Assembly: GCA_009783695.1 (NCBI GenBank)
Contig: WRCY01000019.1
Location: forward strand, 1-37,679
Length of the DNA stretch: 37,679 nt
Reading direction: 5' to 3'
From: Oscillospiraceae bacterium
Lineage (GTDB): Bacteria > Bacillota > Clostridia > Oscillospirales > Ruminococcaceae
This document shows, one piece after another, positions 7,900-15,505 of this stretch. Positions within the stretch are counted from its first letter, which is position 1, and each line of letters begins with the position of its first letter. Below the pieces are notes generated by a model, which saw nothing but the letters and a program-made list of their open reading frames with translations, made no database searches and was not told the origin of the DNA. The translations under genes were made by a program, and so were the position numbers.

Positions 7900-8394
7900 T
7901 ATAATATTCTGGGCTTATCAACACTTTATTCGAACAAAGTCAAGATTGCCCTCGAAATTCGTAATAGAGTATATAGTTCCATTATAAGTGATAATCCCAC
8001 CGCTGTCAAACCCAAAACATTTTGTAATACTAAAAAGGTTAACGAGCGTGGCGAAACGGTAGTAAGCCAAAAGGTTCAATCGCAGAAACGCTTATCTAAA
8101 GAAGAGGTTACCTTGTTGATAACTGGGTACACCGAAGGTAAAAGCACATATACCCTCGCTAAAGAGTTTTGCTGCCACAAAAACACCGTTAGCGGTATTT
8201 TAAAAAAGAATGGTGTCACAGTTACCAACCAAAAAGCTATAAATAAACTGGACGTTGAGGGTGCGATAGCCATGTATGAAAATAAATGTACGCTTCAAAT
8301 GATCGCAGATAAGTACAAGGTAAATCCACAGCTTGTTGCCCGCAGTTTACGCGCTAACGGTGTGAGGATTAGAAGCGGGCGTTGGGAATACTAA
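7900..8394 (+). pseudogene. 5'-truncated double-HTH protein, probable recombinase-associated remnant
   Basis: The frame is open from 7900 to the stop at 8394. It reads as continuous protein-like sequence ('KVKIALEIRNRVYSS', 'NPTAVKPKTF', 'GETVVSQKVQSQKRLSK') well before the first usable start codon, TTG 8113. No ATG, GTG or TTG exists in that upstream part, so the 5' end has been lost. The C-terminal part has two HTH units: residues after 8113 with 'STYTLAKEFCCHKNTVSGIL' and then 'TLQMIADKYKVNPQLVARSL'. This resembles the DNA-binding tails next to or fused with serine recombinases. It may be the wreck of the prophage integrase or of a companion gene. The shorter 93-aa version from 8113 could still be translated. 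Confidence 0.55.
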
Positions 8395-8440
8395 TAGTAT
8401 AACAGACCGAGTTACTTTTGTCAATACTAAGCTAACCTTA

Positions 8441-8475
8441 AAAAATGAGAGTTTCCACAGCGAACTCTCATTTTT
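8441..8475 (-). terminator. Bidirectional rho-independent terminator
   Basis: A 13-bp perfect stem (8441-8453 with 8463-8475) around a 9-base loop, A-rich on one side and T-rich on the other, so it works in both directions. It lies 6 bases beyond the stop of the minus-strand SLH lipoprotein gene and 46 bases after the plus-strand HTH remnant, and would end both transcripts. Confidence 0.85.
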
Positions 8476-8480
8476 AATAT

Positions 8481-10496
8481 TTAATCCAGCAGACTCGTTA
8501 TAAACACCACGGCGTCTACTTTGGTGACGGGATTACCCGGGTTGCTGCTGTCGATTGGATTGGATGCGGGAACGCCTTGGTCGATAAGCCAGCCGGCGGC
8601 CTTAGAAAGAATCGCGGCTGCCTCAGAGCGAGTGATACGGTCATTAGGTCGAAGCGTTTTGCCGTCAATCCAGCCCATTTGCCCGGCGAGGGAGAGGTGA
8701 AACGCGAGCGGGTCGTTAGCCGGTACGTCAGTGAAGTAGTTCGTGTGGGCCTGGTAGACAGGCTGCCTGACATACTGTACTAACATCGCGACGAATTCCT
8801 TGCGGGTCAAATTCTTGTTCGGGTCGAATTTCATCCTTGCGGGCGCGATGAGGTTGCGGGTATGGCTCTGCCAGTTTTGCCAGAGTTGGCTACCTTCACC
8901 GAGGTTGAAGGGGAGGTCGATTATTTTACCAACCGGCCCGGATAGCTCCCAGCCGTCGATAATAATCGTGCCGCTGCCGTATCTGCCGTGTAGCCATTGG
9001 TCAATAGCACTCTCGTGCGCGACTGGCCAGTCATCCTGGATGTTGTTCGCTGTGTCGACAAACGTAGTAAGGATAAAGTTGGTTCTGGCGTAAAGGTCAA
9101 AGACGTTGTCGTAGATAGCTTGCCTGCCCAGCACGACGCCTTCGTTTTGGAAATCGTACATTAGCCAGCGCTTGCCGTCCGGGTCATAAACCCCGACAAC
9201 ATGGTGACCGCCGGGAGCGCTACCAGCAATGAGGTAGCCGCCAAAGTTCAGCGCGTAGACACCGAGCTCGCGGAGGATGCCGACTTGCCAGTTAACCAAG
9301 ATGTTACAGTTGCCTTCCGTGACCGCGCCGGATTTCCAGGGGTTGGGAAGATTGTAGAGTGGCATGCTGGTGTTTTTGAAATCGGGGAAGCCGGTGGCTG
9401 TCCACCACGAGTCCGTGCCGAGGAAGTGTTGCGGGTTGCTGAGCATCCAGCTGTAGACTTCGGCGGTGAGAGCCGCGTGCGTTTTGGTGCGCGGGCCGTA
9501 GCCGGTTTCCGCCATAAACTTGTCGGCTAAATCCTTGAACGCGGTCTGCATCTGCGTGGTGAGCGCGGTGTTGCCGACGCCATTTTGGTAGGCCATAATC
9601 CTTGGGCGCCACTCGGTGTTGCTCCGCGGGAAAGTCTGGAGTGCAGCATCGCCAAATTGCATAGCTGCAGCTAAGGACAAACCTAACACTTCCTTAATCG
9701 AAGTAGCCGCGCCGTTCTTGAGCGCTTCTGCTGCGCGCGTGGCCGGGTCGTATGATTGCTGTGCTAATGGTGGGAGTGGAGCGGGTATAATTTCCGGCTG
9801 CGTGGTTGTGATCGGCGGCGCGGTTGTTGTATCCAGCTTTGTCGTTGTAGTTGGTTGTAGGGTGGTTGACGGCGGAGTTGTGGTAGTTTGCACGGGAACT
9901 GTCGCCGTTGGTTGATTTGAGGTAGTTTCTTCGGGCGCATTTGTGGTAGATGCCGGAAGCGGTATACTTGAGGTTTTGGTAAATATAACCGTTTCATATT
10001 CATCGGTGATATATAGCTTTTCGTCAATGAGTTCATAAGCAAATATCTGTGTTTCTTCTTCGCCATCGTTGTTAAAAGTCAGAGTGATTTCGTCAACGGT
10101 TGCAACATATTTGCCCTCAGCACTTACCGTGCTATATGTTGTCTCGCCGTATACGTTGCCGTGCATATCGGTTGCCGCACTCTCAGTAGCTATCCCCGTA
10201 ACGATAAAAGTACCGTCTTCTTTAAGTTCAATCGTTGATTTCAAGCCATTTTCGTCGACCATTTCCCATAATCCGAGCAGAGGCTCTTCGGGAGCGGCGG
10301 GAGTGTCTTCCTCAAAGGACTCGCTCACTGGCGGGATCAACTCCTCTGGTGCTTCTGCCGGTTCGGTTATTTCTGTTGGTGGCGGGGTTTCATCGGGTAT
10401 CTCTTCCGGCGAGCTTGAAGCACACCCCGCAAGCGCGGTCAGTATGATTGTCGCCGCGAGTATAGCGGCAAGCACCTTTTTAATCAGTAATTTCAT
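8481..10496 (-). CDS. Large lipoprotein with transglutaminase-like core and SLH domain
   Basis: A 671-aa exported protein. Residues 1-25 are a lipoprotein signal (lipobox LTALAGC). A Glu/Pro-rich spacer follows, then a beta-barrel region at ~75-175 ('GLWEMVDENGLKSTIELKEDG...') like the small lipocalin-like domain of the 115-aa neighbour. A Thr/Pro-rich linker covers ~180-240. A core at ~330-500 has a transglutaminase-like triad candidate: Cys in 'EGNCNILVNWQVG', His in 'GGHHVVGVYD' and Asp in 'WLMYDFQ'. C-terminal residues 555-671 look like S-layer homology (SLH) sequence ('LTRKEFVAMLVQYV', 'ITRSEAAAILSKAAG'), which binds secondary cell-wall polymers. Having both a lipid anchor and SLH is unusual. 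The start has AGGAGG upstream. It is the last gene of a three-gene operon. Confidence 0.72.
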   Translation of the reverse strand: MKLLIKKVLAAILAATIILTALAGCASSSPEEIPDETPPPTEITEPAEAPEELIPPVSESFEEDTPAAPEEPLLGLWEMVDENGLKSTIELKEDGTFIVTGIATESAATDMHGNVYGETTYSTVSAEGKYVATVDEITLTFNNDGEEETQIFAYELIDEKLYITDEYETVIFTKTSSIPLPASTTNAPEETTSNQPTATVPVQTTTTPPSTTLQPTTTTKLDTTTAPPITTTQPEIIPAPLPPLAQQSYDPATRAAEALKNGAATSIKEVLGLSLAAAMQFGDAALQTFPRSNTEWRPRIMAYQNGVGNTALTTQMQTAFKDLADKFMAETGYGPRTKTHAALTAEVYSWMLSNPQHFLGTDSWWTATGFPDFKNTSMPLYNLPNPWKSGAVTEGNCNILVNWQVGILRELGVYALNFGGYLIAGSAPGGHHVVGVYDPDGKRWLMYDFQNEGVVLGRQAIYDNVFDLYARTNFILTTFVDTANNIQDDWPVAHESAIDQWLHGRYGSGTIIIDGWELSGPVGKIIDLPFNLGEGSQLWQNWQSHTRNLIAPARMKFDPNKNLTRKEFVAMLVQYVRQPVYQAHTNYFTDVPANDPLAFHLSLAGQMGWIDGKTLRPNDRITRSEAAAILSKAAGWLIDQGVPASNPIDSSNPGNPVTKVDAVVFITSLLD

Positions 10497-10507
10497 CTGT
10501 TTGCCTC

Positions 10508-11227
10508 CTATTCAAAACTAATTTTACAATCCGGGTCTAACTCGCGCAGGACACCGCGAATGAATATGTAAGTGTTGTCAAGGGCATCGAGCATTTGGTT
10601 AGTGTTATTAAGTCGCGTTTGGTAGTCGGGATCGTCAACGTTTCTATCCTTATAAATCATGACATCGGCGTTTGTTTCATCTGCTGTAACCACGACATAA
10701 ACGGCTGCCGGAGGACAGACGAACTTAACCACAGATTTGTTACGTTCGGGGCCGCCGTTCTCCCAATTCTCCCGATTCGCTTGCGAGTGTATGCCTTTTA
10801 CGGCGGCTTCATCTGTCTTTTCTAAAATCGTCTTGTAGACAGCCTCTTGCGTACCTGCCACCTTGAATTTATAGGCTTTATTGTCGTGCATCTTCAGATA
10901 TTTAAGCCGTTCAGGTTTTTCGGTTTCGGTCAGAATACGAACATAATCCCGTTTGAACCCGCCTTCAACCACTCCATTCAGTTTGTCGTTAATCATCGGA
11001 GCAATCACAAAATTCGTAACGATTGTCGCGGTAACCGGCAGAATGAGTCCCGTAATAAATGAGAACGGCACAATCAACGAGCCGAGTATGCCAACCCCTA
11101 AGCCTATTATGGTCGACCAAACGGGATGGTCGCATTTGTTGAATAACCGAAGCAGCCATACCGTGGCTATAGGGCTGAACAAAGCCAGAAACGCGAAAAT
11201 ATAACCCGCCTCAAGTAATACTTCCAT
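10508..11227 (-). CDS. Membrane protein of unknown function in lipoprotein operon
   Basis: A 239-aa protein with three hydrophobic segments in the first 90 residues (about 6-25, 38-58 and 60-82), then a soluble domain of 150 residues with 'RDYVRILTETEKPERLKYLKMHD' and a beta-rich 'AVYVVVTADETNADVMIYKD'. Not recognised. It lies 18 bases after the small lipoprotein and 11 bases before the large one, with GGAGGAC upstream of its ATG, so the three genes should be co-expressed and may act together at the membrane. Confidence 0.6.
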   Translation of the reverse strand: MEVLLEAGYIFAFLALFSPIATVWLLRLFNKCDHPVWSTIIGLGVGILGSLIVPFSFITGLILPVTATIVTNFVIAPMINDKLNGVVEGGFKRDYVRILTETEKPERLKYLKMHDNKAYKFKVAGTQEAVYKTILEKTDEAAVKGIHSQANRENWENGGPERNKSVVKFVCPPAAVYVVVTADETNADVMIYKDRNVDDPDYQTRLNNTNQMLDALDNTYIFIRGVLRELDPDCKISFE

Positions 11228-11245
11228 AGAAAATGTCCTCCAAGT

Positions 11246-11593
11246 CTATTGTTTTACGAACTTCGTACCGTCTATGAAAAACGAGGTTTTCGTGATTTCG
11301 GTTATCGTGTACCCCGATATTGACTCCGAGCCGAACACCGAAAGCGTGATAGTCAGCTTCTCACCATCAATCGTGTATGTACCTTTGGTACTAATCAGCC
11401 CGCCGACAGCCGTCAGAGTGATTTCGTTTGTTCCTGTAAACGTCCACGACTGCGACAGTAAACCGTCCAACGAATCAACGTCTGATTTATATGTCCCGTT
11501 TTCCGGCTTGCTTAGATTGCCGCTTCCGCTACAGCCGGTAGTAGCAAATAACAGCGCTGCAATCACGATCGCCACAATGCTCCCTTTTTTCAT
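11246..11593 (-). CDS. Small lipoprotein with lipocalin-like domain
   Basis: A 115-aa protein with a lipoprotein signal (hydrophobic residues 5-17, lipobox ATTGC). The mature part is mostly beta ('NGTYKSDVDSLDGLL', 'TGTNEITLTAVGG', 'KGTYTIDGEKLTITLS', 'GYTITEITKTSFFIDG'). This is the pattern of small lipocalin-like or DUF5640-type domains; the next lipoprotein in the operon has a similar domain, hinting at duplication. GGAGGAC precedes the ATG. It is the first gene after the promoter at 11793-11821. Confidence 0.65.
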   Translation of the reverse strand: MKKGSIVAIVIAALLFATTGCSGSGNLSKPENGTYKSDVDSLDGLLSQSWTFTGTNEITLTAVGGLISTKGTYTIDGEKLTITLSVFGSESISGYTITEITKTSFFIDGTKFVKQ

Positions 11594-11701
11594 CTTCTGT
11601 CCTCCATTTTTGCTTTAGATAAGCCGATTTTTGAGGCTGTACAAGCCTTTTGCAAAAAGGTATACTTAAATGCAAGAGGTATTTTTGGCTTAAAATCACA
11701 T

Positions 11702-11732
11702 AAAAAAGCCGTAGCGACAGATACGCCACGGC
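11702..11732 (-). terminator. Terminator hairpin inside the leader of the lipoprotein operon
   Basis: Arms 11708-11716 and 11724-11732 pair over 9 bp with one A/C mismatch and a 7-base loop. On the minus strand the hairpin is followed by six T's (11707-11702). It lies about 55 bases after the predicted start of transcription and 110 bases before the first gene, so it could end transcription early. That makes the leader an attenuator or gives a short RNA of roughly 85 bases. Confidence 0.6.
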
Positions 11733-11792
11733 AAAAAAATACCCCGCAACAAATCATAGTTTATTGCAGAGTATAAACCCTATTAAATATAG

Positions 11793-11821
11793 ATTATATC
11801 ACATAGTAATGTTATTTTCAA
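11793..11821 (-). promoter_or_regulatory. Sigma-A promoter of the lipoprotein operon
   Basis: On the minus strand TTGAAA (11821-11816), a 17-base spacer and TATAAT (11798-11793). It points to the 11593 lipoprotein start with a leader of about 190 bases. The rest of the gap 11594-11939 holds the hairpin at 11702-11732, a small stem near 11646-11660 and the ribosome binding site of the next gene on the plus strand; no further gene seen. Confidence 0.8.
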
Positions 11822-11939
11822 GTGTTTTATTGAAATATTTTTCGATTCTGCCTCTGGCGGCGAACTATCAAGTGCCGATTTTTGACGGATGACACCCTCT
11901 TCTCTTACAATTAAAGAAAAAGTGTTGGAGGATGTTTTT

Positions 11940-12575
11940 ATGCCAAAAAGTCAAATCGTTAAGCGCGAGCCGCAAAACTTCGGCTACATCAGAGTTTCGA
12001 TGAAGGAGCAGAATGCCGATCGTCAGCTCATCGCGCTGGAGCCGTATGCTATACCGCCGGATAATCTGTTCATCGACAAAAAATCCGGTAAAAACTTTGA
12101 CCGGCCGAAATACAGGAGCTTACTGAGAAAATTGCGTGCGAGAGATGTGCTTTACATCAAGTCAATAGACCGCTTAGGGCGCGATTACAACGAGATTATC
12201 GAGCAGTGGCGGTTCTTGACGCGGGAAAAGAGCGTAGATATTAAGGTGTTGGATATGCCGATGCTGGATACGACCTACTGTAAAGACCTGCTCGGTACGT
12301 TTATAGCGGATTTAGTGTTGGCAGTCCTGTCGCTCAATGCTCAAATGGAGCGGGATAATATCTTACAGCGGCAAGCGGAGGGTATCGCCGCCGCGAAAGC
12401 CAAAGGTGTGGTGTTCGGGCGTAAAGCGGTGGAAATGCCGACAGATTTTATTGGAATATACCGGCGGTGGCGGGATAAAGAGCTCTCGAATGAGCAAGCG
12501 GCGGGGCTTTGCGGGTTCAGCGTGAGGACGCTTTATAATCTGACGGCGGAGTGGCGGGCGCGGGAAAATTATTAA
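11940..12575 (+). CDS. Small serine recombinase (resolvase/invertase family)
   Basis: A 211-aa protein. Catalytic Ser20 lies in 'FGYIRVSMKEQNADRQ', followed by 'LFIDKKSGKNFDRPKYRSLL' and 'DVLYIKSIDRLGRDYNEI', the standard resolvase catalytic domain. The E-helix 'QMERDNILQRQAEGIAAAKAKGVVFGR' leads into a C-terminal HTH 'LSNEQAAGLCGFSVRTLYNL'. The length is typical of Hin/Tn3-type enzymes. I chose ATG 11940 because of TTGGAGG upstream; an in-frame ATG at 11889 has no such site. It could invert or resolve DNA locally, or be cargo; no crossover sites identified. Confidence 0.9.
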   Translation: MPKSQIVKREPQNFGYIRVSMKEQNADRQLIALEPYAIPPDNLFIDKKSGKNFDRPKYRSLLRKLRARDVLYIKSIDRLGRDYNEIIEQWRFLTREKSVDIKVLDMPMLDTTYCKDLLGTFIADLVLAVLSLNAQMERDNILQRQAEGIAAAKAKGVVFGRKAVEMPTDFIGIYRRWRDKELSNEQAAGLCGFSVRTLYNLTAEWRARENY

Positions 12576-12638
12576 CCACTAAGATGATTTCTCACCTCTG
12601 TTGATTGTTGCATATCCGTGTTATAAGCGTAAATAGTA

Positions 12639-12667
12639 TTGACATTTTGCGTTTAGTGTGCTATAAT
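12639..12667 (+). promoter_or_regulatory. Consensus sigma-A promoter before the 195-aa cargo gene
   Basis: TTGACA (12639-12644), a 17-base spacer and TATAAT (12662-12667), a full match to the consensus. It drives a leader of about 165 bases that contains an 8-bp stem at 12673-12694 and a 24-bp stem at 12733-12795, then the gene at 12840. Confidence 0.85.
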
Positions 12668-12732
12668 GGGGTATGTAGAGGTCATTCTCTACATCAGACG
12701 CGTTTACAGCGTTGAATTTTAACAGCTTACTC

Positions 12733-12795
12733 TCAGCCGTAGGACTGATTGGCTTTGGATCGTCAAGACACAAAGCCAATCAGTCCTGCGGCTGA
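12733..12795 (+). ncRNA. Long hairpin in the 5' leader of the 195-aa gene
   Basis: Arms 12733-12756 and 12772-12795 pair over 24 bp with a single G-T wobble and a 15-base loop. No T-run follows, so it is not an intrinsic terminator. With the smaller stem at 12673-12694 it fills most of the leader. It could be an RNase III processing site, a stabilising or regulatory RNA structure, or a small palindromic insertion. The start AAAGGAGAG-ATG of the next gene follows 45 bases later. I see no reverse transcriptase nearby. Confidence 0.55.
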
Positions 12796-12839
12796 TATTC
12801 ATCTCCGCGGGTAATAATTATCCGAAAGGAGAGCGAATT

Positions 12840-13427
12840 ATGTTGTATAAAGTGGAAAGTGCCGCCATCGAGTGCGTTACAGCCATTATGAAAGCTATCA
12901 CAAACTGGCATTACAAAAGCGAGATTCTTAAAGAGCTCGAGGATTATAAGGCAGATAATCAACATAACGACAGCCCCGAATTCAAAATTGACTTTGAGTG
13001 GGGTATGTATGCCGAGGGCAAAGTCAAATTGACTCCGGAAGGAGCTTTGGCAAAGGATAAATACGGCGATTTCGTTTTTGAGAAGTTTGAAGTTGGCGGT
13101 GGCGTACTGCTTTTTCTTGCGTTTTGCTTCCAGAAAGGGGAGTTATTGCTTGAGAGCAGAGAATGGTATAGAGGGTGTGAGAATTTTGCGAAAGATGCAG
13201 AAAGCATCTTCAACACGCAAATGTTACAATTCAAGAAGCCTCATAACTCATACGGCATAACCGCGTCTGAGTGGCGTGAGTATATCAAGAATAAGTACAA
13301 CTTCCTCCCGCCCGACCTCTATGAAAACTTCACCAGATTATTCGATTTTGGCATCGTTGTTACCGGTGGTCTGGCAACGGGGAGTATCGCGGACGAAACC
13401 GAATTCGTAAAAGCAAGCAAAGAGTAA
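12840..13427 (+). CDS. Unknown 195-aa protein under strong promoter
   Basis: ATG 12840 has AAAGGAGAG upstream. The protein is soluble, mixed alpha/beta, with an early helical part ('SAAIECVTAIMKAITNWHYKSEILKELEDY'), a central beta/loop region ('KIDFEWGMYAEGKVKLTPEGALAKDKYGDFVFE') and a hydrophobic stretch 'VGGGVLLFLAFCF' at about 82-94 that is too short to be a sure membrane segment. Not recognised. It has its own promoter, long leader and terminator, and sits between a recombinase and the element backbone, which suggests independently expressed cargo. Confidence 0.65.
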   Translation: MLYKVESAAIECVTAIMKAITNWHYKSEILKELEDYKADNQHNDSPEFKIDFEWGMYAEGKVKLTPEGALAKDKYGDFVFEKFEVGGGVLLFLAFCFQKGELLLESREWYRGCENFAKDAESIFNTQMLQFKKPHNSYGITASEWREYIKNKYNFLPPDLYENFTRLFDFGIVVTGGLATGSIADETEFVKASKE

Positions 13428-13433
13428 GTATTT

Positions 13434-13463
13434 AAGCCACCCGTAGCAGGGTGGCTTATTTTT
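13434..13463 (+). terminator. Rho-independent terminator of the 195-aa gene
   Basis: A 9-bp stem (13434-13442 with 13449-13457), a 6-base loop, then ATTTTT. It begins 7 bases after the gene's stop and lies between two convergent genes. Confidence 0.9.
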
Positions 13464-13469
13464 GCGCTC

Positions 13470-14516
13470 TTAATCATTCTTGACAATTCGGATATAAGTT
13501 TTTCGGATCGCCGTTTCGCTTGCGAGGTGGTTGCTTTTATCATACGCGCTAACCGCGTTCAAAATTTCAAGCCGCTTGCCGATCGGCACGTTATCGTCGA
13601 CCTTGATTCTAAACACGATTTCTGCCCAGCCAGTCTTGCGAATAAAACTGTACTTCGCGTATACGCCGATGTTTGTGGTTCTCGTAATAATATCACCTAA
13701 CAGATTGCCGTCGTAATAGCTGCTATAGAGTGAGGCGGAGTTTTCAATTAGTGCTAACCCTCCCGCAAGCGTGATACCGACCCCCAGCTTACTTATTTCG
13801 CCTGTGGTGTTACGGATTTGCATACGAGCATCAACCACATCGCCGGGTTTCGCGTTGATGACTTCGGCGAATTTACGTTTCTTCCTAATGCGAATTTCTG
13901 CACTTAGGCGAGGAGCGGGAAGCAGCAGGTCTATGGGTGAGGGGGTCTCGTCATCTTCAATCTTGGCAACTTGCTCATCTTCATCCGTAATGGAAACATC
14001 TTGCTCTGCCTCATCTGGAGCATCGGTTTCTTGTACGCCAAGATATAACGGAATAGTATTAGGTATGCTATATTCATTTGTGTTTGCAAAAAGCATAAAC
14101 TGCTCAAATATCGCTCTATACATCTCCGTTTTTTCGACGGTAACAGGGATTTTAAATCCTTCACAAAAGATAGAGAACATCGCTTCGCTAACTCTATCCA
14201 TGTATGCTTCAAATGTGTTGTAGTTCTTGTTTTCGCGAATATGTCTTCTTATAGGATTCGTGAGTTTATCTGCTTTGTATATTTGGTTTCTGTATCCGTC
14301 ATCGTCACCATTACGTAATCCGTCAGGAAGCTTTGGGCTACCTTTTTTATTAAAATTTTCTTCATCATCTGCTGTGTAATCCATAATTGAGGGATTTTCT
14401 TCTCCACACAATGCCGCAAAAATTTCCAACATAAAATCACTTTGGGTCAAACCCGAAAACCCGCTGTGTAATATGGCTAAGAACTCGCGTAAGTTTATTC
14501 TTTGAAGATTTTCCAT
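13470..14516 (-). CDS. Unknown protein with acidic linker and DUF11-like C-terminal domain
   Basis: A 348-aa protein. Residues 1-165 are helical and unrecognised ('MENLQRINLREFLAILHSG', 'FEAYMDRVSEAMFSIFCEGF'). Residues 166-200 are an acidic linker (many D/E). Residues ~215-315 look like the DUF11-type conserved repeat: 'INAKPGDVVDARMQIRNTTG', then 'GLALIENSASLYSSYYDGN' and 'TNIGVYAKYSF...AEIVFRIKV'. Such domains normally occur on cell-surface proteins, but here no signal peptide or membrane anchor is visible. AGGGGAC precedes the ATG. It is convergent with the 195-aa gene and has its own promoter, so it too behaves like stand-alone cargo. Confidence 0.6.
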   Translation of the reverse strand: MENLQRINLREFLAILHSGFSGLTQSDFMLEIFAALCGEENPSIMDYTADDEENFNKKGSPKLPDGLRNGDDDGYRNQIYKADKLTNPIRRHIRENKNYNTFEAYMDRVSEAMFSIFCEGFKIPVTVEKTEMYRAIFEQFMLFANTNEYSIPNTIPLYLGVQETDAPDEAEQDVSITDEDEQVAKIEDDETPSPIDLLLPAPRLSAEIRIRKKRKFAEVINAKPGDVVDARMQIRNTTGEISKLGVGITLAGGLALIENSASLYSSYYDGNLLGDIITRTTNIGVYAKYSFIRKTGWAEIVFRIKVDDNVPIGKRLEILNAVSAYDKSNHLASETAIRKTYIRIVKND

Positions 14517-14637
14517 TTTTGTCCCCTAAAAGTTCTCTTTTTTTACCCCAAAAAACCTGTTGTTGTTCCTTGCTTACTTGGCTCTTCTGCTGTACCATTT
14601 GAATCAGCACCGAGAAATGATTATCTCCGTAGGTTTG

Positions 14638-14666
14638 ATTATATCATAACCGCAATCAAAAATCAA
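14638..14666 (-). promoter_or_regulatory. Sigma-A promoter of the 348-aa gene
   Basis: On the minus strand TTGATT (14666-14661), a 17-base spacer and TATAAT (14643-14638). It gives a leader of about 115 bases to the gene starting at 14516. No equally clear plus-strand promoter for the element operon was found in this gap. Confidence 0.75.
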
Positions 14667-14705
14667 CCTATAACTCGGCGAGAAAATCGAAGGGAGGGAA
14701 CATAA

Positions 14706-14816
14706 ATGCTTAGACCAAAACGAACAAGTCATAGGGTACGGGAACCGACGCTCCCCCACCCAAAACACTCGAATCATTCACACAACCAAAATTGTATTAG
14801 GAGGACACACCCATGA
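14706..14816 (+). CDS. Possible 36-aa protein at the head of the element operon
   Basis: ATG 14706 has AGGGAGG 8 bases upstream, and the stop TGA overlaps the next gene's ATG (ATGA). The product is Arg/His-rich (MLRPKRTSHRVREPTL...), ending 'CIRRTHP', with no known motif. Coupling and the ribosome binding site argue for translation, and it may serve as a leader peptide. The composition does not look like a folded protein, so confidence is low. Confidence 0.35.
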   Translation: MLRPKRTSHRVREPTLPHPKHSNHSHNQNCIRRTHP

Positions 14817-15169
14817 ACAACCAAGATTTTCACATCGACCACGAAAATACCTTCAGCGGCGAAGAAATCCCCGAAACCGACACATCTCTCGTCAAATCCT
14901 CGCCTATGGAATTTTTAGCAGAGGATTTGCTGCCCAACAACCCCTATTTAAACAACCGTGGTTCGCGCCAGTTAGCTCGCTTTTACGACAGCGCGGAGCA
15001 ATCCGAACGCTTTCGCGCCTCACTCTCCGCTCTCGCTATGACCCACACAGCTAAGCTCGCTTCCTTAGAAGCGCAAATCAGCGAAGCTGTACCCGGCGCG
15101 ACCGAACATTGCAAAGACATCGTTAGGGGTTACGCTCTCTCGGCCATCGCGCGCATTATGAAATTTTGA
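14813..15169 (+). CDS. Unknown 118-aa element protein
   Basis: ATG 14813 has TTAGGAGGAC 8 bases upstream. The first 45 residues are acidic and probably disordered. From 'NRGSRQLARFYDSAEQSERFRASLSALAMTHTAKLASLEAQI' on, the protein is helical. Not recognised. It is the first clear gene of the plus-strand element backbone and is followed after 9 bases by a small membrane protein. Confidence 0.6.
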   Translation: MNNQDFHIDHENTFSGEEIPETDTSLVKSSPMEFLAEDLLPNNPYLNNRGSRQLARFYDSAEQSERFRASLSALAMTHTAKLASLEAQISEAVPGATEHCKDIVRGYALSAIARIMKF

Positions 15170-15178
15170 GGTGCAGCT

Positions 15179-15406
15179 ATGGAAGTATCAGCAATAATTT
15201 TACTCATTCTCTTAGGGGTTGCGGGATTAGCTTCTATCGTAGCAATCGCTTATGCGATTTCGGAACTGACGTATAAACCCGCTCATGTTCGCTACAGGAA
15301 AAGCCGATTCAACGACACGCGAGCTGCCTTAGAGCGCGACGCCGAGGAAGCAAAAAACGCAATGCTGAGAGAATCCGCCCGTCATAGTTCAGACAGACGG
15401 CGGTAA
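15179..15406 (+). CDS. Small single-pass membrane protein
   Basis: A 75-aa protein with one strong membrane segment at residues 5-28 (AIILLILLGVAGLASIVAIAYA) and a basic, probably cytoplasmic tail rich in R/K/E. GAGGTG lies just before the start. Function unknown; in mobile elements such proteins often help with DNA transfer or maintenance at the membrane. Confidence 0.6.
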   Translation: MEVSAIILLILLGVAGLASIVAIAYAISELTYKPAHVRYRKSRFNDTRAALERDAEEAKNAMLRESARHSSDRRR

Positions 15407-15505
15407 TCAAACCATAACGCAAACACTTATAAGCGGCAGATCGCCACGCACCTCCGGCGGTCTGCTGTGGAAAGTGTTCATCAAAACAGAAAGGGTGAAA
15501 TAATT

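Noticed and set aside
11529-11729. 66-codon minus-strand frame across the lipoprotein leader
   Set aside because: It covers the terminator hairpin, overlaps the lipoprotein start and has no ribosome binding site or protein-like character.
12733-12795. Retron or similar reverse-transcribed RNA
   Set aside because: The hairpin is striking, but no reverse transcriptase motif (such as YADD) occurs in any frame near it.
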